Source: Jacaranda mimosifolia
Lineage: Eukaryota > Streptophyta > Magnoliopsida > Lamiales > Bignoniaceae
DNA: 64,000 nucleotides
NCBI GenBank assembly: GCA_018894105.1
Contig: CM032120.1
Span: 30,588,710-30,652,709 of the forward strand
Reading direction: 5' to 3'
This document shows, piece by piece, positions 48,173 through 58,659 of this stretch. Made by a program: the position numbers and the translations under genes. Each line of letters opens with the position of its first letter. The stretch's first letter is position 1. Under the pieces are notes generated by a model. The model ran no database searches, had not been told where the DNA came from, and saw only the letters and a program-made list of their open reading frames with translations.

Positions 48173-48556
48173 CCCTGCAGTCGACAAAAGGCTTCACATC
48201 GCTAAGTCGAGGCCTATGCGCCGAGACCAACCAATCAACCCCGTAGTCGACAGAGGACTTCACACCGCCAAGTTGAGGCCTATGCGCTGAGACCAAGCAG
48301 TCGACCCCGCAGTCAACAGAGGGCTTCATGCCGCCAAGTTGAGGCCTATGCTCTGAGACCAAGCAGTCGACCCCATAGTCGACAGAGGGCTTCATGCCGC
48401 TAAGTCGAGGCCTATGCGCCGAGACCAAGCAGTCGACCACGCATTCGACAGAGGGCTTCACGCCGCCAAGTCGAGGCCTATGCACCGAGACCAAGCAGTC
48501 GACCCCGTAGTCGACAGAAGGCTTCACGCCGCCAAGTCGAGGCCTATGCACTGAGT
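48173..48556. repeat. 66-bp tandem repeat in the gypsy 3' region, six copies
   Basis: Units start at 48,173, 48,239, 48,305, 48,371, 48,437 and 48,503; the last is partial. A shared core is AAGTCGAGGCCTATGCGCCG. The 66-bp length is a multiple of three, and the minus strand is open across all copies as a 22-residue repeat (VHRPRLGGVKPSVD...). Noncoding minisatellites between integrase and 3' LTR are common in Tat elements, so I do not call a gene. Confidence 0.93.
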
Positions 48557-48973
48557 TAATTACAATTACAATGGTTATAAACTGACTATACAATTGTTAA
48601 GATCATTCAAAACCTAAAGGCTAGCTATTATGCCAGCGGATTAATTACAATTTTCTCGACGAGGGCCAAGAATGAATTTGGCAAAGCAGTCTTTGTTCGA
48701 TGAAGAACATGAATGGAAATTTGCCCAAAAATTCCAATATACAGAACAACAAACACTCCAGTTAAAGCTTTGCAAGACACATACACACCAACGAAAGCAA
48801 TTTATAACCAAAGCAAGAAAAATTATCGTCGAAATTGGAGTAAAGGAAAATAGCAATTATCATTCATCATTAGTAAAAACCTCATTGAGGCATGAATTCC
48901 ATAATCATTTTAAAAGCCTCATCGAGGCATATACATCCCTTCAGCAAAACAAAAACAAATAACAGAATCAGGC
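48557..48973. other. spacer between tandem repeat and antisense gene
   Basis: AT-rich, no domain. Probably the 3' untranslated region of the antisense gene. Confidence 0.4.
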
Positions 48974-51450
48974 CTAGCTAGAGTTGCCGACCTCTTCTAC
49001 ATCAGGAGTAGGAGCAGGAGCAGCAGTAGCGGATAGTTTGGGCTCGGGCAAAGCCATTGAGACGGGGAGCGTAGCAATCACTGGTCGAGAAGGGCCCACC
49101 GCATCTTGTAAAAACTGTCGCTCGGAGATTGGGAAGTAGGCGGCGGCATCAGCTGTCCCCTCTGACACCTCGAAGGCGAGGTCGCCTGTGAACTCGAACT
49201 CCCTGGCGACCGTTTTTAGTTTTCTATCAATTTCAGCTCGCCTTCTCTCTTCGGCAGTCAGTTCAACTTCTGGTGCGCCCTCCACCCGGTCGGCCTCGAC
49301 GACTGGCTCCTCCGCATCGCCCTCTTCCTCGGGGTACGGACGCAGCTGTTCGTCGAGTACATGGCCCATTCGCGACTGGTCCTCAACTCGAAGGGTGTAG
49401 CCCAGAAACTGCATCTACTTAATGGCTTTCTCAAAAGCATTTCGGGCGTCGTCCAGGGAGAACACAACACTTGCATCCTGGAAGGCTGGACTGACCATGA
49501 ACTGCTGCACAGCTTCTCAGCGCATCTGTGGAAGTACCTAGTTGAACTCATCTTGTGCCTCTGCCAAGCACGCATTCCGGCCCGCTGATCGACCGGAATC
49601 ATAGGCCACCTGCATATCCAACTGCAGTTTTTTTGACCATGTCATCCATCTTGGTCCTTTCCTTAACAGCCAGGATCACCTGTTCATCCTTCTGCTCCAG
49701 GTCCTTAGTAAGCTGGCCGACCTATTTTTCCAGCTCGTCGACCCGCATTTGAGAAGACTCGAGCTGAGCCTTCAAAGTTTCAGCGTCCCCCCCAGCCTCC
49801 AGCTGTTCCCGATCAGCTAGGGCCAGCTCGGATCGCCGATAGAAATTATAGCCCAGTTGCCCGACCTGAAACATAAAAGTTATCATCTGCTGGAGCGAAG
49901 TGTAAACATACAAGAATAAAAGATAGAAAACCCTACCATGTTGGCGTGGTAGGCAAACTCTCGAAGGGCCTCAGACTGGCTCAGCCCCATAATCCTTTTC
50001 TGGTCAGCTAAGAACTGACCTGCCAGCAACACCTTCAGAGGGGCGACCCCGGTTGGCCCCGCCGTGTCCATGGATAAAGAATTGTGTACGATGGGGCTAG
50101 GCTCTGCCCCGAATCGAGGAGAGGGGAACTTGGGCAAAGTGAACAAAACGTCGTCCCCTCGATCCCTGAAGAGATCATTCCTGATCGGCGGCCCCGACCT
50201 TGTGCTTTCCCTTTGCCCTTCCCGGTAGCAGCTTTCTTAGGCGGAGGACCTCCCTGCTCGATCATGGTCCTCTTGCCCCGACCTGCGGGGCTATCGCTCA
50301 CGGCTGCTATAGCTTGGCTAGGTGAAGGACTGGGCGACGCAGTGAGTGTTGCGGCCACTTGATGTGGCTCTTCGACGGCAGTGGGTGCTCGACAAGCAAC
50401 AGTCTCCTGTCGGCGCTGCTAATTTCTTTCTGCTCGAGCCAGCGCTTCAGCCCATGATCTGTTCATTATGTCTGCGCGATCTGCCAAACATCAAATTAAC
50501 AAATATCATAAACAAAGAATCATGCCCGACATCAAAGATAACAAATCACAAGATACACTATCTCTAACTATTTGATAATCCATAGGCAAATCTAACGGGG
50601 CCGGTGACAGTCTAGCCAACACTAAATGCCTCTCCTCGATGAAAACAAAGGCCTCTATTGGGCCAAACTCGACCAGGTCCCGTACAAATGTGTTCGGCCA
50701 GGTCGGAGTAAGATTCCCTGATATATCGACGTGCCCCCTCCACCAGCCCCGGGGAATATTGAAACCCCCCTACACCCGAACAAACAGATATCGCTTTTTC
50801 CACTTCTTCCCATCGAAGAAGAGAGGGTTACGAGGAATATGCGGCGGGGTCGAGTAGTGAGGTAGTAGAATCCTGACTCGTTAGCGCTACCCGACTTGCA
50901 GGACATGGGAAGATGAAAAAGGTTGGAATATTTTTCAAAACTGGCAGGCTGATTAAACAAACGCATCAAAACTATAAAACTACAAAGGGTAGAAAAGCAG
51001 TTGGGCAGAAGTTGTATTATACATATTTGAAAACCCCTGAGCAGACCAACCATACTATCACTCAAGGGGAACCTAAGACCACATCTAAATACGTCCTCGA
51101 AAATAGTTATACAGCCAGCAGGAGCGCGATGCATTCGACCAGGTGGTCCAGGGGTCAAAAGTTGATATTTAGGAGGGATGTGACACAACTCTCTAAGACG
51201 CCTCAAGTCCTCAAGGTTAATGGTAGATATGATTTCACTGTAATAGCTTGGCGTAAACAGTTAACCTCGCGACGGGGGAATCTGGCTTGGCCTAGCGTCC
51301 TCCCCCCCGCGGTTGGAGCTCGAGCTGCTGGAACTGGAATTATCGCTTGAGGACTCACTCGACGACCCAGAAGCATACCTATATCTATCAGACTGGGTGG
51401 CCTCACTGTCCCCCCCCCTAACTACCCTCAGAACTATACAAGCCCAGCAT
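48974..51450 (-). pseudogene. antisense gene of the gypsy element, Transposase_28-like, with introns
   Basis: A likely ATG at 51,450 (minus) leads into a Ser-rich region (GSSSESSSDNSSSSSSS) and then a conserved-looking domain at 50,655-51,206: LEDLRRLRELCHIPPKYQLL, DVFRCGLRFPLSDSMVGLLR. This resembles the Pfam family Transposase_28 ('putative gypsy-type transposon'), known from plant retrotransposons. A second exon from 50,480 has a basic Pro/Lys-rich linker. A GT-AG intron lies at 49,866-49,936. The C-terminal part is helical and acidic (RSELALADREQLEAGGDAE; EVELTAEERRRAEIDRKLK), a coiled-coil candidate. Several stops and frameshifts make this copy a pseudogene. Function unknown; Tat relatives also carry antisense ORFs here. 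Confidence 0.65.
49866..49936 (-). other. predicted intron in the antisense gene
   Basis: On the minus strand the donor is ATG/GTAGGG and the acceptor TTTATGTTTCAG/GTCGG, 71 bp. The upstream frame ends in REFAYHANM and the downstream frame continues GQLGYNFYRRSELALADRE. The removed part is T-rich. Confidence 0.6.
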
Positions 51451-51782
51451 GATTTTCAAAGAAAGTTAGAGGACAGGAAGTAGAAGTAGAAGAACACTTA
51501 CTGAATGCAAGGACTAAACTCAGAAAGTCTCGGAAGTGAAGATGTTTGGATAAGCGCTCGACCAGAAGCCAATGCAGTAAAAGTAAAAATAGCCAGTTTT
51601 ACCGTAGGTATTTATAGAGGAAGAAGCGCGGCAAACCAAGCGTCTGCAATAATGTCTGTAACCGCCACGCCGCGTCACGATGTAACCGCTCAATAAATGA
51701 GCCGAACCCTAGTCGATTATCACTAATACAGATTTTGCTACTTCCCAACACTTCTCGTCGAATCCTCGTTCAGCCTTGCGAC

Positions 51783-51795
51783 GTGGGGGGACTCA
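51783..51795 (+). other. polypurine tract of the gypsy element
   Basis: GTGGGGGGACTCA directly before the 3' LTR at 51,796. Confidence 0.75.
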
Positions 51796-52495
51796 TGATA
51801 TGGGACTGCCCAAGTGCCTAGGCCTAAACCAAGGTAGCCCAGTCAGGCGCCTGAGGCCCATATGCCTCATCGACTTCACTCGACCAGGCTAGCCCAGAGA
51901 CGCAGCGCTAGGCCCAGTCAGGCATTCGAGGCCCATGGAATTCCTCGACCCCAGTCGACCATATCGAGGTCGAGTCGGAGGTCGAGAATAGTACAGTACT
52001 CTGCCGCCGCATTAAATGCATTGATAGGCATCACGCCTCCGCATTAATGGCGCATGCCATCCCCTTCGCCGCCTAACACAGCAGGCGCCGCTACAGTGTA
52101 CTATCATGTCCTTGAAACCTGGAAGGCAGTTTGCTGGAGATATGCAAGGTAGGGAAATGACTAATTACCCCTAGCCCAAGGCTAAGGACCCCTGGGTGTA
52201 CCAGGGGCACCCTAGACATTTCCTCGAAGGGAGAAGGATATAAATACCCCCGCCCTAGCCTTCTAGAAGTACGCACTCATATACACTCTAAGCCCTTGCT
52301 CCGCTGCTCGGTATTTTGTGGTCGATCTCTACTGACTTGAGCGTTGGAGGGCCTAAGCCGAAGGCTCCTCGACTGGCCTAACGTTTACTGTGATTGCAGG
52401 ATTCTTCCCTATCCAAGCAAGAATATAGACCCTTCAGGTCGAGTCCCACCCATATTCAAAGTCGGTTCCCTATCTAACCGATCGAACCCTCATCA
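51796..52495 (+). repeat. 3' LTR of the gypsy element
   Basis: Starts TGATATGGGACTGCCC and ends ATCGAACCCTCATCA, followed by AATTA. Collinear with the 5' LTR, with about 8% differences by eye, mostly C/T and A/G. Confidence 0.93.
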
Positions 52496-52807
52496 AATTA
52501 AATTAAAGTCGGTTGAATCTTTTTTAAGGGAAGATAAAGGTACATATTATTCATTAAGAAGTTAAACATTAAAAGAAAAAATATAAAATCCGTGCATAGC
52601 AGGGGGTACATGCTATTATTTTTATACAATCCAAAAGAGAGAAAAAAAAAATTAAATTAGATTGAAATTTTTTATCGAATTCAAATATGGTACTAATTAA
52701 CAAAAATCTTATAGGATATCGAGTTGGACGCGAATATAAATTCTGATAATCAAATTTAGAATCGAATATGTCTGATCCAATCTAAATCCTACCCATTGAC
52801 AACCTAT

Positions 52808-55800
52808 GAAACAATTATCAGAAGTGGCTTCCTCCCAATCCACAAACTAAACCCACCAGGGCTTCATTTTTCTAAATGAAGCGGCCCCCAATATGGAGGG
52901 TTAGTCCTGCTAAGGGAGGTCATTCATTGAGAACAAAGAAGCAGATTTCTCCCGAAACTTCTGGGCTTGCCAATCGGGTTTCTACTATACAGATAACAAA
53001 TAATTGAAAATTGATAACAAGAAGAAAATAGCATGTTGCCCCAGTAGTCATGTCTAGTAATAAATCGAGAAAGGAGAGCACTAAGCATAGAAGATCTTTG
53101 CCCAAAACAAATATATTTTGTGTAATTAAAAGAATGTTTAAAAGCCGTGAGACTGCCTGCTAATGCATGCGTAAGATATATATACCATGTTGTAAGAAAT
53201 AACAGCATTAACAGATAATTAATTAACGTTTATAAATCTGTTTTTTCAGGCTTGTCAATGACGTTATTCCATTAAATTTAGCAAACTGCTGTCTTGTCTT
53301 GTTCGCTGAACTTATATTACACAAAAGTTGATAATCTGACTCTTTCAGCGCCATGCAATCAGTATCCTAAAGAAACAAGAACACAAGACATATAAATTTA
53401 TGAAAAAATCAAATTCCCCACAATAATACACTCAAATTTGGAGTGATCCATTAGCCAAAACACAAAATTCCTCTTGCTTCCTCTTCTAACAACATAGCAG
53501 ATCAGTCCACGTGTCTAAATCTTAACATCATCATCTAAGTGCAAAAGTTTAGAGCGCAGTGAGAACAGAATATATAGCGTCCCAAATAAAATCCGGATGC
53601 ATAGAGCATAAGCATCAGGCTGACTAGACGTTATTGTAATCTAGAGTTTCATAATAAACACATTTTCCACAATTCCACTTTTGACTTGCATGCATGAAAT
53701 CAAAAATTTAATTCCACCGGTTGCTAAAATCTATTGATTGGAAACATATATTTAATTTTAATTTACCTGTAGAGCGTAGAAGCAATTAATCCCTGATAAA
53801 GAGGATAATAATGTTGCAGACAATGCAAAGGAAGAGATAGTAGATCCTTGTAAAGGTTTCAACCAAAATTTCCAAGATAAAATTAACTTAACAATGATGA
53901 AAGGAGTCACCCAAGAAATCTCGTCGTATTCGCAAAAGGTGAAAATAGAAATCTAGGGTTGGATCAGAAAGCAATAAAACAAAGGAGTCAACTCTTGGAC
54001 ATGAGTTTTGTGCACCTTTTATCATTTTTACTTCTAATGGCATTACAGTATCTACATAGAAACTCTAAAGCTACATTTTTTGATATTGACACAGTAATGC
54101 AAGTAGGAGGCTGTGAACATCATAAAAAAGGTGCATGAACTACTAATGCAAATGTTATAAATAATAATAAATTGTTTAATATTCTTTTCATTATGAAGTT
54201 TTTTTCTTTTTTCTTTTTTCTTTTTTTTTTTTTATTTGGCATTTTCAGGGGTGAAGGCTGTGTGATGTTTGGGTTGCCTCACGTTGAAGTGAATGTATGA
54301 TCCACCCTTGAATATGGCTCCGGTTAGAGGCATACAAGCTAGCAGATTACATGAGTTCATGTCATATTCTATCAATGACCAAGCCAGAAAGATGATGGCA
54401 TAGTAGTGGATCCACTCTGATGAGATCATAAGCAGGTTACTAGGTCACAAGTTTCAACTTAGAAAGCATGTTTCTTAGACATTCAGTTGAAGTAAATTCA
54501 TGCAGATCACAGATAAAGTAACAAAAGGCTTCGTTCAAATTGCATCCGCAATTTCTTTTGCAGGCTTACCTTTTAAAAGAATTAACAATTTCAGCTTCCA
54601 CCTGTTTGTTTCAGTCTCCAGGAAAGATGATCTTTTTCCAATTATTAATTTAGTATTGATGTGTATGTCACTTAATAACAGTTACAGAGAAATGGTCTGT
54701 CAATCTTGACATACGGAGACGTGAAACATCATCTGTGACGTACTTACTGGCATTAAAGCAAAGATATTTACACATAAGATAAAAAACAGATGGTTCTAAA
54801 GCCATTTATTAATTTGATGAATGGAAAAAGTACCACAAACTCCTGCTAGATACTTGACTCTACAGATCAGGAAAGAACTACATATGATAAGATAGGAGGT
54901 TGCATTGGATGGTGCTCTAAGACTTCAAAAGAAATATGGCAATAATAATTAACAGAGTAAGCAGAGGATCTAACAAAAAGATCCATAGACAAACTTTATC
55001 TGATACAATCATGAAATAATTTGGATCTCAACCTCGAGAAATCACAAATGACATAAAAGTTATCCTCTGGATGAGAGAAACACTAAAATCTGCAAGAAAC
55101 AGACAACAAAGGAGCACCATCACGTACATAACATGAAAGTTACTGTAGTAAGCATGAACTGCATTCATCTACTAACATCAAAGTTAAATAAGGTCTTGGC
55201 TAATTACCACACTCAGACATCTCTGCTAAAGGTTGATTCTGTCAGTATATAACAAGAAATGATAATTACAGAATGAACTATCTGATATTTTTGTTTCAAT
55301 AACAGCACTTATCATGTATTTGTAGGTGTTATCATCCTGTACATTCAGAGAAAATTCGAACATTTGGAAATGACTCACAGAGGAATAGCTTCTTTTCGGT
55401 ACCTCTGTTCCTCCTCATTTGAGTAAAACCATATTTGCCAATGGAAATGAAATCTGGCAAATGTGGAGGTAAGGGTCATTAAAAGTATCACAATAAAAGG
55501 ACCATAAATGGAAACAAAGCACAATTGGAGAAAGAAAAAATATACCTAAAATGAAAGCGAGGGCATTGATGCTCCAACCTGTTTTGTAATAAAAACTCCG
55601 AAAGGGGCTCAAACTGGCTCAAGAAGTTCATAGTCCAAGTTCTTCAATCTTCACTCAAATACTTCAGCAAAGTGATTTAGAATGGTTGCATTATTTTCCA
55701 ATTCCTCACATTCTGCAGCCCAGAACGAACATATCATCAAATAACTCAAAATTAATCACGATCAGATCCTGTGCTTTAGCCATTAATATATTTAGAAAAG

Positions 55801-56251
55801 CTCTACAAGTAACTCGTTTAGTGGCTCCACAGAATATCCTGCTTGTAGGCCCAGGCCGACTAAGACCAGCCTTCGCCTTTTGGATTATGTTCCGCCTGAT
55901 GCAGAATCTCTGCATATGATGATTACAGGTTTACTATCTTTACCTGCATATTAATCTGTGTGAATAATTTATGAGTGAATATGGAGAAAAGAAAAGAACT
56001 ATAAGGAAATTGAAGAAGGAAAAAAAATATATATAGAAAAAGAAAAAAAGAATGGAGAGCAAGCATTTGTATGAGTTCTGTACGACAGAAACACTAGGAA
56101 TGAAGTCTCAAAGGAGGAAATCACACATAACTAATCACTGTCACACAAAAAGATTCCTGGGAGAGCCAGAGGTTCTAAAGAACGTTGAATTAATAATTAA
56201 CCTGAAACAATTAGGGTTTGATATGTAGGAGGTCATTATTAATCATGTCTT
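52808..56251. other. downstream flank of the PPR gene, no gene called
   Basis: 3.4 kb without a domain-bearing frame. Structures seen: a perfect 9-bp stem with 4-base loop at 52,861-52,882 (GCTTCATTT/AAATGAAGC) and a T/C-rich run at 54,200-54,234. Base composition is less AT-extreme than in the transposon flanks, so UTR or intron sequence of the PPR transcript is possible. Confidence 0.4.
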
Positions 56252-58531
56252 TCACCAGTAGTCACCACACGAACACAAACCATCAGCAAAATGGTGGAAA
56301 CGATTAATATCTCTAAGAATAATCTCTCTCTTAAAAATTGCTGATGCAAACTTCATAACAATGTGGCAATCATCACAAGTTCGAAGATTCTTCTTTATCC
56401 GAATGGGAGCCCCAGCCGGAAGGGTTAGTAGTCCATATGCAAGGGCTAATTTTTCACTGTGATACCATAGGCTCCGCTCCTTGTACTCGCCTGCATCGTT
56501 GTTTACCTCTTGGATTTCAGGAACATAGCCTTTCTGCTTCACCAGTTCCTCCAACTTTCCCAGGACCTCATACATCTCATTTGTCCTAGAATGAGATCTA
56601 TCATGAGCTTTAAAAACATGGGCAGTGTTTTTCACATCAAGCCAGCTGCAGCCTGCCTCTTTTCTGACCCTATTGAAACCCATCAATCTCCTCACCTCAT
56701 CTGCTTCTTCTAGTCTTCCTTGACGAGCATACATGTTATAAAGCAACACATAATTTCCTGGATTATCTGGTTCTAGTTGGAAAAGTATCTCTGCCACTTC
56801 TTTACCTAAATCAAGATTACCATATTTTCTGCAAGCGCCAAGCAATGCTCCCCAAACAGATACATCAGGCTGAATTGGCATTGTTTCCACAAATCTCTTG
56901 GCATCATGCAAACGGCCAGCACGGCCAAGTAAGTCAACCATGCAAGCATAGTGTTCAAGCTCTGGATTGATGTTGTACCTCTGGCTCATCAAATGAAAGT
57001 AAGAGAACCCATCATCAACACGCCCAGTATGCCCACAAGCTGATAAAACAGAAACAAAAGTTATATAATCAGGTTCGATACCTGCTCCTAGCATACTGTC
57101 AAATAATTCTATAACCTGGTTTGCACAGCCATGCTGTTGGAAGGCAGAAATCATGGCCGTCCATGATATCACATTGTGTTCTTCATTCTCAGCAAAGGCC
57201 CATCTAGCATCAACCAAGCTTCCACATTTTGCATACATTGTTATCAATGAGCTAACAACACATGTATTTCCACCAAACCCAGTTTTTATTATCTGATTAT
57301 GTATCAAAGAGCCCTGATCCAGTGAAGCAATAGCCGCAGCAGCATGAAGCACAGTCGAAAATGATGCCTCATCAGGCAATATGCCTTCACGTCGCATAAC
57401 CCAAAAGTAATTGCAAGCATCCTCAAAATTACCCTTTTGAACAAGACCCATCACCATAACATTCCATGTAACCACATCTCTATCTTCTATAGTCCAAAAC
57501 AACTTTTTGGCATCATCAAAGACACCACACTTACAATACATGTCCATTAAAGAATTTTTCACATAAGCCAAATATTCCATGCCGTGCTTCACAACAATTC
57601 CATGAACTTGTCTCCCGATTGATACCCCACACACATTAGCACAAGCACTCAGAACACTCGAAAAACTTACTTGATCAGGACTTATCACATCCTCCACAAT
57701 CAGGCTCGTGAAGAAACCAATCGCCTCATCATAACACCCGTTTTGCAAAAATCCCACTATCACGGAATTCCAAGAAACAAGGTTCCTCTCAGGCATTTCA
57801 TCAAACACCGTCCTCGCACACCCCATATCTCCTGACTTCGCATACACATCCACCAATGCACTACTGACGAACACATCTGATTCAAACCCATATTTATATA
57901 TCAAAGAATGCATCTGTTTCCCCACTGTCGTATCACCACAAGCCGGCAAAACAGCAGAAAAGGTAAAATGGTTGGGAGAGATATTCCTTTCCCTCATTTC
58001 ATTAAAGAATGTAAGAGCTTTGAAGTGTAAATTGCAGCGTGAAAGCTGGGTAATGATGGAAGTATAAGTGAAGACATTCTTGGTGTCATCAAAATCAGTT
58101 GTTGAATTTGAAGCTGAAAAGAGTGCGAGTGATTGAAAAATGTGGCCGCATTTTGAGTACAGCTTGAGAAGGCTGTTGAAAAGAAAAGGGGAAGAAAGAT
58201 ATTTTCGGGTAGTGAGCTGAGCATGGATTTGGGCAGCATGCTTCAGATTATTGGCGCTGTTGAGGAGTTCACCAAGCTGGGCTGGAGAAATATATGGGGA
58301 TGATTGTATATTGTAGAGTTTTGGAGAGACAGTTTTTAATGGAAATGGAGCTTTCATAAAGAAACGAAACAATAATTTAGCAGATTTTCCTGAAAGTAAT
58401 GAATGGGTATTTGATCGTTTTGGTGCAGACAGCGGATGGAAAATTGAAGCTTCTGATGGAAAAAATTGTTTGGCTCTTTGGTGAAGAAAATAGAAATGTA
58501 CGGCTTGCAGTTGGATCCGGATCCAACTCAC
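56252..58531 (-). CDS. pentatricopeptide repeat protein, PLS-DYW class (organelle RNA editing factor)
   Basis: An intact intronless frame of 759 residues. Residues 1 to about 75 are basic with few acids, consistent with a mitochondrial or plastid targeting peptide; Met59 (MKAPFPLKTVSPKLYN) is an alternative start. PPR motifs run from about 95 to 575, with repeated blocks such as SSALVDVYAKSGDMGCARTV, NLVSWNSVIVGFLQNG and NSLMDMYCKCGVFDDAKKLF. E-type motifs follow (VWGALLGACRKYGNLDLGKE, NYVLLYNMYARQGRLEEADE), then KGYVPEI and the DYW domain. Its deaminase zinc site is present: His691 and Glu693 in HSEKLA, and Cys719/Cys722 in CDDC. The end has FHHFADGLCSCGDYW, complete. PPRs bind specific organelle RNA and the DYW domain converts C to U. 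The target and exact orthologue are unknown to me. Only this gene here looks functional. Confidence 0.96.
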   Translation of the reverse strand: MSWIRIQLQAVHFYFLHQRAKQFFPSEASIFHPLSAPKRSNTHSLLSGKSAKLLFRFFMKAPFPLKTVSPKLYNIQSSPYISPAQLGELLNSANNLKHAAQIHAQLTTRKYLSSPFLFNSLLKLYSKCGHIFQSLALFSASNSTTDFDDTKNVFTYTSIITQLSRCNLHFKALTFFNEMRERNISPNHFTFSAVLPACGDTTVGKQMHSLIYKYGFESDVFVSSALVDVYAKSGDMGCARTVFDEMPERNLVSWNSVIVGFLQNGCYDEAIGFFTSLIVEDVISPDQVSFSSVLSACANVCGVSIGRQVHGIVVKHGMEYLAYVKNSLMDMYCKCGVFDDAKKLFWTIEDRDVVTWNVMVMGLVQKGNFEDACNYFWVMRREGILPDEASFSTVLHAAAAIASLDQGSLIHNQIIKTGFGGNTCVVSSLITMYAKCGSLVDARWAFAENEEHNVISWTAMISAFQQHGCANQVIELFDSMLGAGIEPDYITFVSVLSACGHTGRVDDGFSYFHLMSQRYNINPELEHYACMVDLLGRAGRLHDAKRFVETMPIQPDVSVWGALLGACRKYGNLDLGKEVAEILFQLEPDNPGNYVLLYNMYARQGRLEEADEVRRLMGFNRVRKEAGCSWLDVKNTAHVFKAHDRSHSRTNEMYEVLGKLEELVKQKGYVPEIQEVNNDAGEYKERSLWYHSEKLALAYGLLTLPAGAPIRIKKNLRTCDDCHIVMKFASAIFKREIILRDINRFHHFADGLCSCGDYW

Positions 58532-58659
58532 CCGTTATACGAGAAAATAAAATGAAATATGAGAGGTGGCAAATTTGGTGAGTCGTGTGGGTTCAGATTG
58601 GGTTTAAGTAGAGGATATAATATTAATTTTTTTAATCTAAATTCAATTCAATTTGATAA
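58532..58659. promoter_or_regulatory. upstream region of the PPR gene
   Basis: Short leader next to repeat-derived DNA. No confident TATA box. The promoter must lie here or within the adjoining repeat. Confidence 0.3.

Larger units (their letters stand above)
41778..52500 (+). mobile_element. Ty3/gypsy LTR retrotransposon, Tat-type, complete ends
   Basis: The element proper is 41,783-52,495 (10,713 bp), flanked by AATTA on both sides. LTRs are 699 and 700 bp with TG...CA ends. The order gag, protease, RT, RNase H (two), integrase, then a long 3' region with a tandem repeat and an antisense gene is typical of the Tat lineage. By eye the LTRs differ at roughly 55-60 of about 700 positions, so the insertion is millions of years old under usual plant rates. 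Its GC content is clearly higher than that of its surroundings. Coding regions have stops and frameshifts, so it is not autonomous. Confidence 0.93.
37366..52616 (+). mobile_element. Helitron-like element with nested insertions
   Basis: It starts TCTATACTATTATATATTGC after an A (37,365) and ends with a hairpin region CCGTGCATAGCAGGGGG, then ACATGCTAT, before a T (52,617). The usual CTRR end reads CTAT, a presumed point change. The A/T position is confirmed because joining the flanks restores the interrupted hAT-like element. Without its nested insertions the Helitron is about 3 kb. I saw no Rep/helicase gene. Internal landmarks are the repeated TTGTGCAATTT motifs at 37,405-37,440, a degenerate repeat with ATAATCAATTGAAATTG (39,784, 39,913, 40,114) and a compound microsatellite. 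Confidence 0.78.
36875..52815. mobile_element. hAT-like element split in two by a Helitron insertion
   Basis: The two halves are 36,883-37,365 and 52,617-52,807. The first starts TAGGGTTGTCAATGAATTGG; the second ends CCCATTGACAACCTAT, its inverted partner. The flanks CAAACAAT (36,875-36,882) and GAAACAAT (52,808-52,815) form an 8-bp duplication with one mismatch. Both halves align in order with the reverse complement of the intact sister at 38,949-39,591, and the join falls at one point of that sister (AATACAATATTTTTATA). Total 674 bp, close to the sister's 643 bp. Confidence 0.85.

Noticed and set aside
48120..48593. 157-residue minus-strand protein of 22-residue repeats
   Set aside because: The open frame follows from a 66-bp repeat period; no start context or domain. 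Kept only as a finding about the repeat.
50913..51350. 145-residue plus-strand frame in the gypsy 3' region
   Set aside because: It is antisense to the Transposase_28-like domain, which has the better protein signature.
52861..52882. Perfect hairpin as a possible terminator or small-RNA precursor
   Set aside because: A 9-bp stem is too short for a miRNA precursor, and such terminators are not used by plant Pol II genes.
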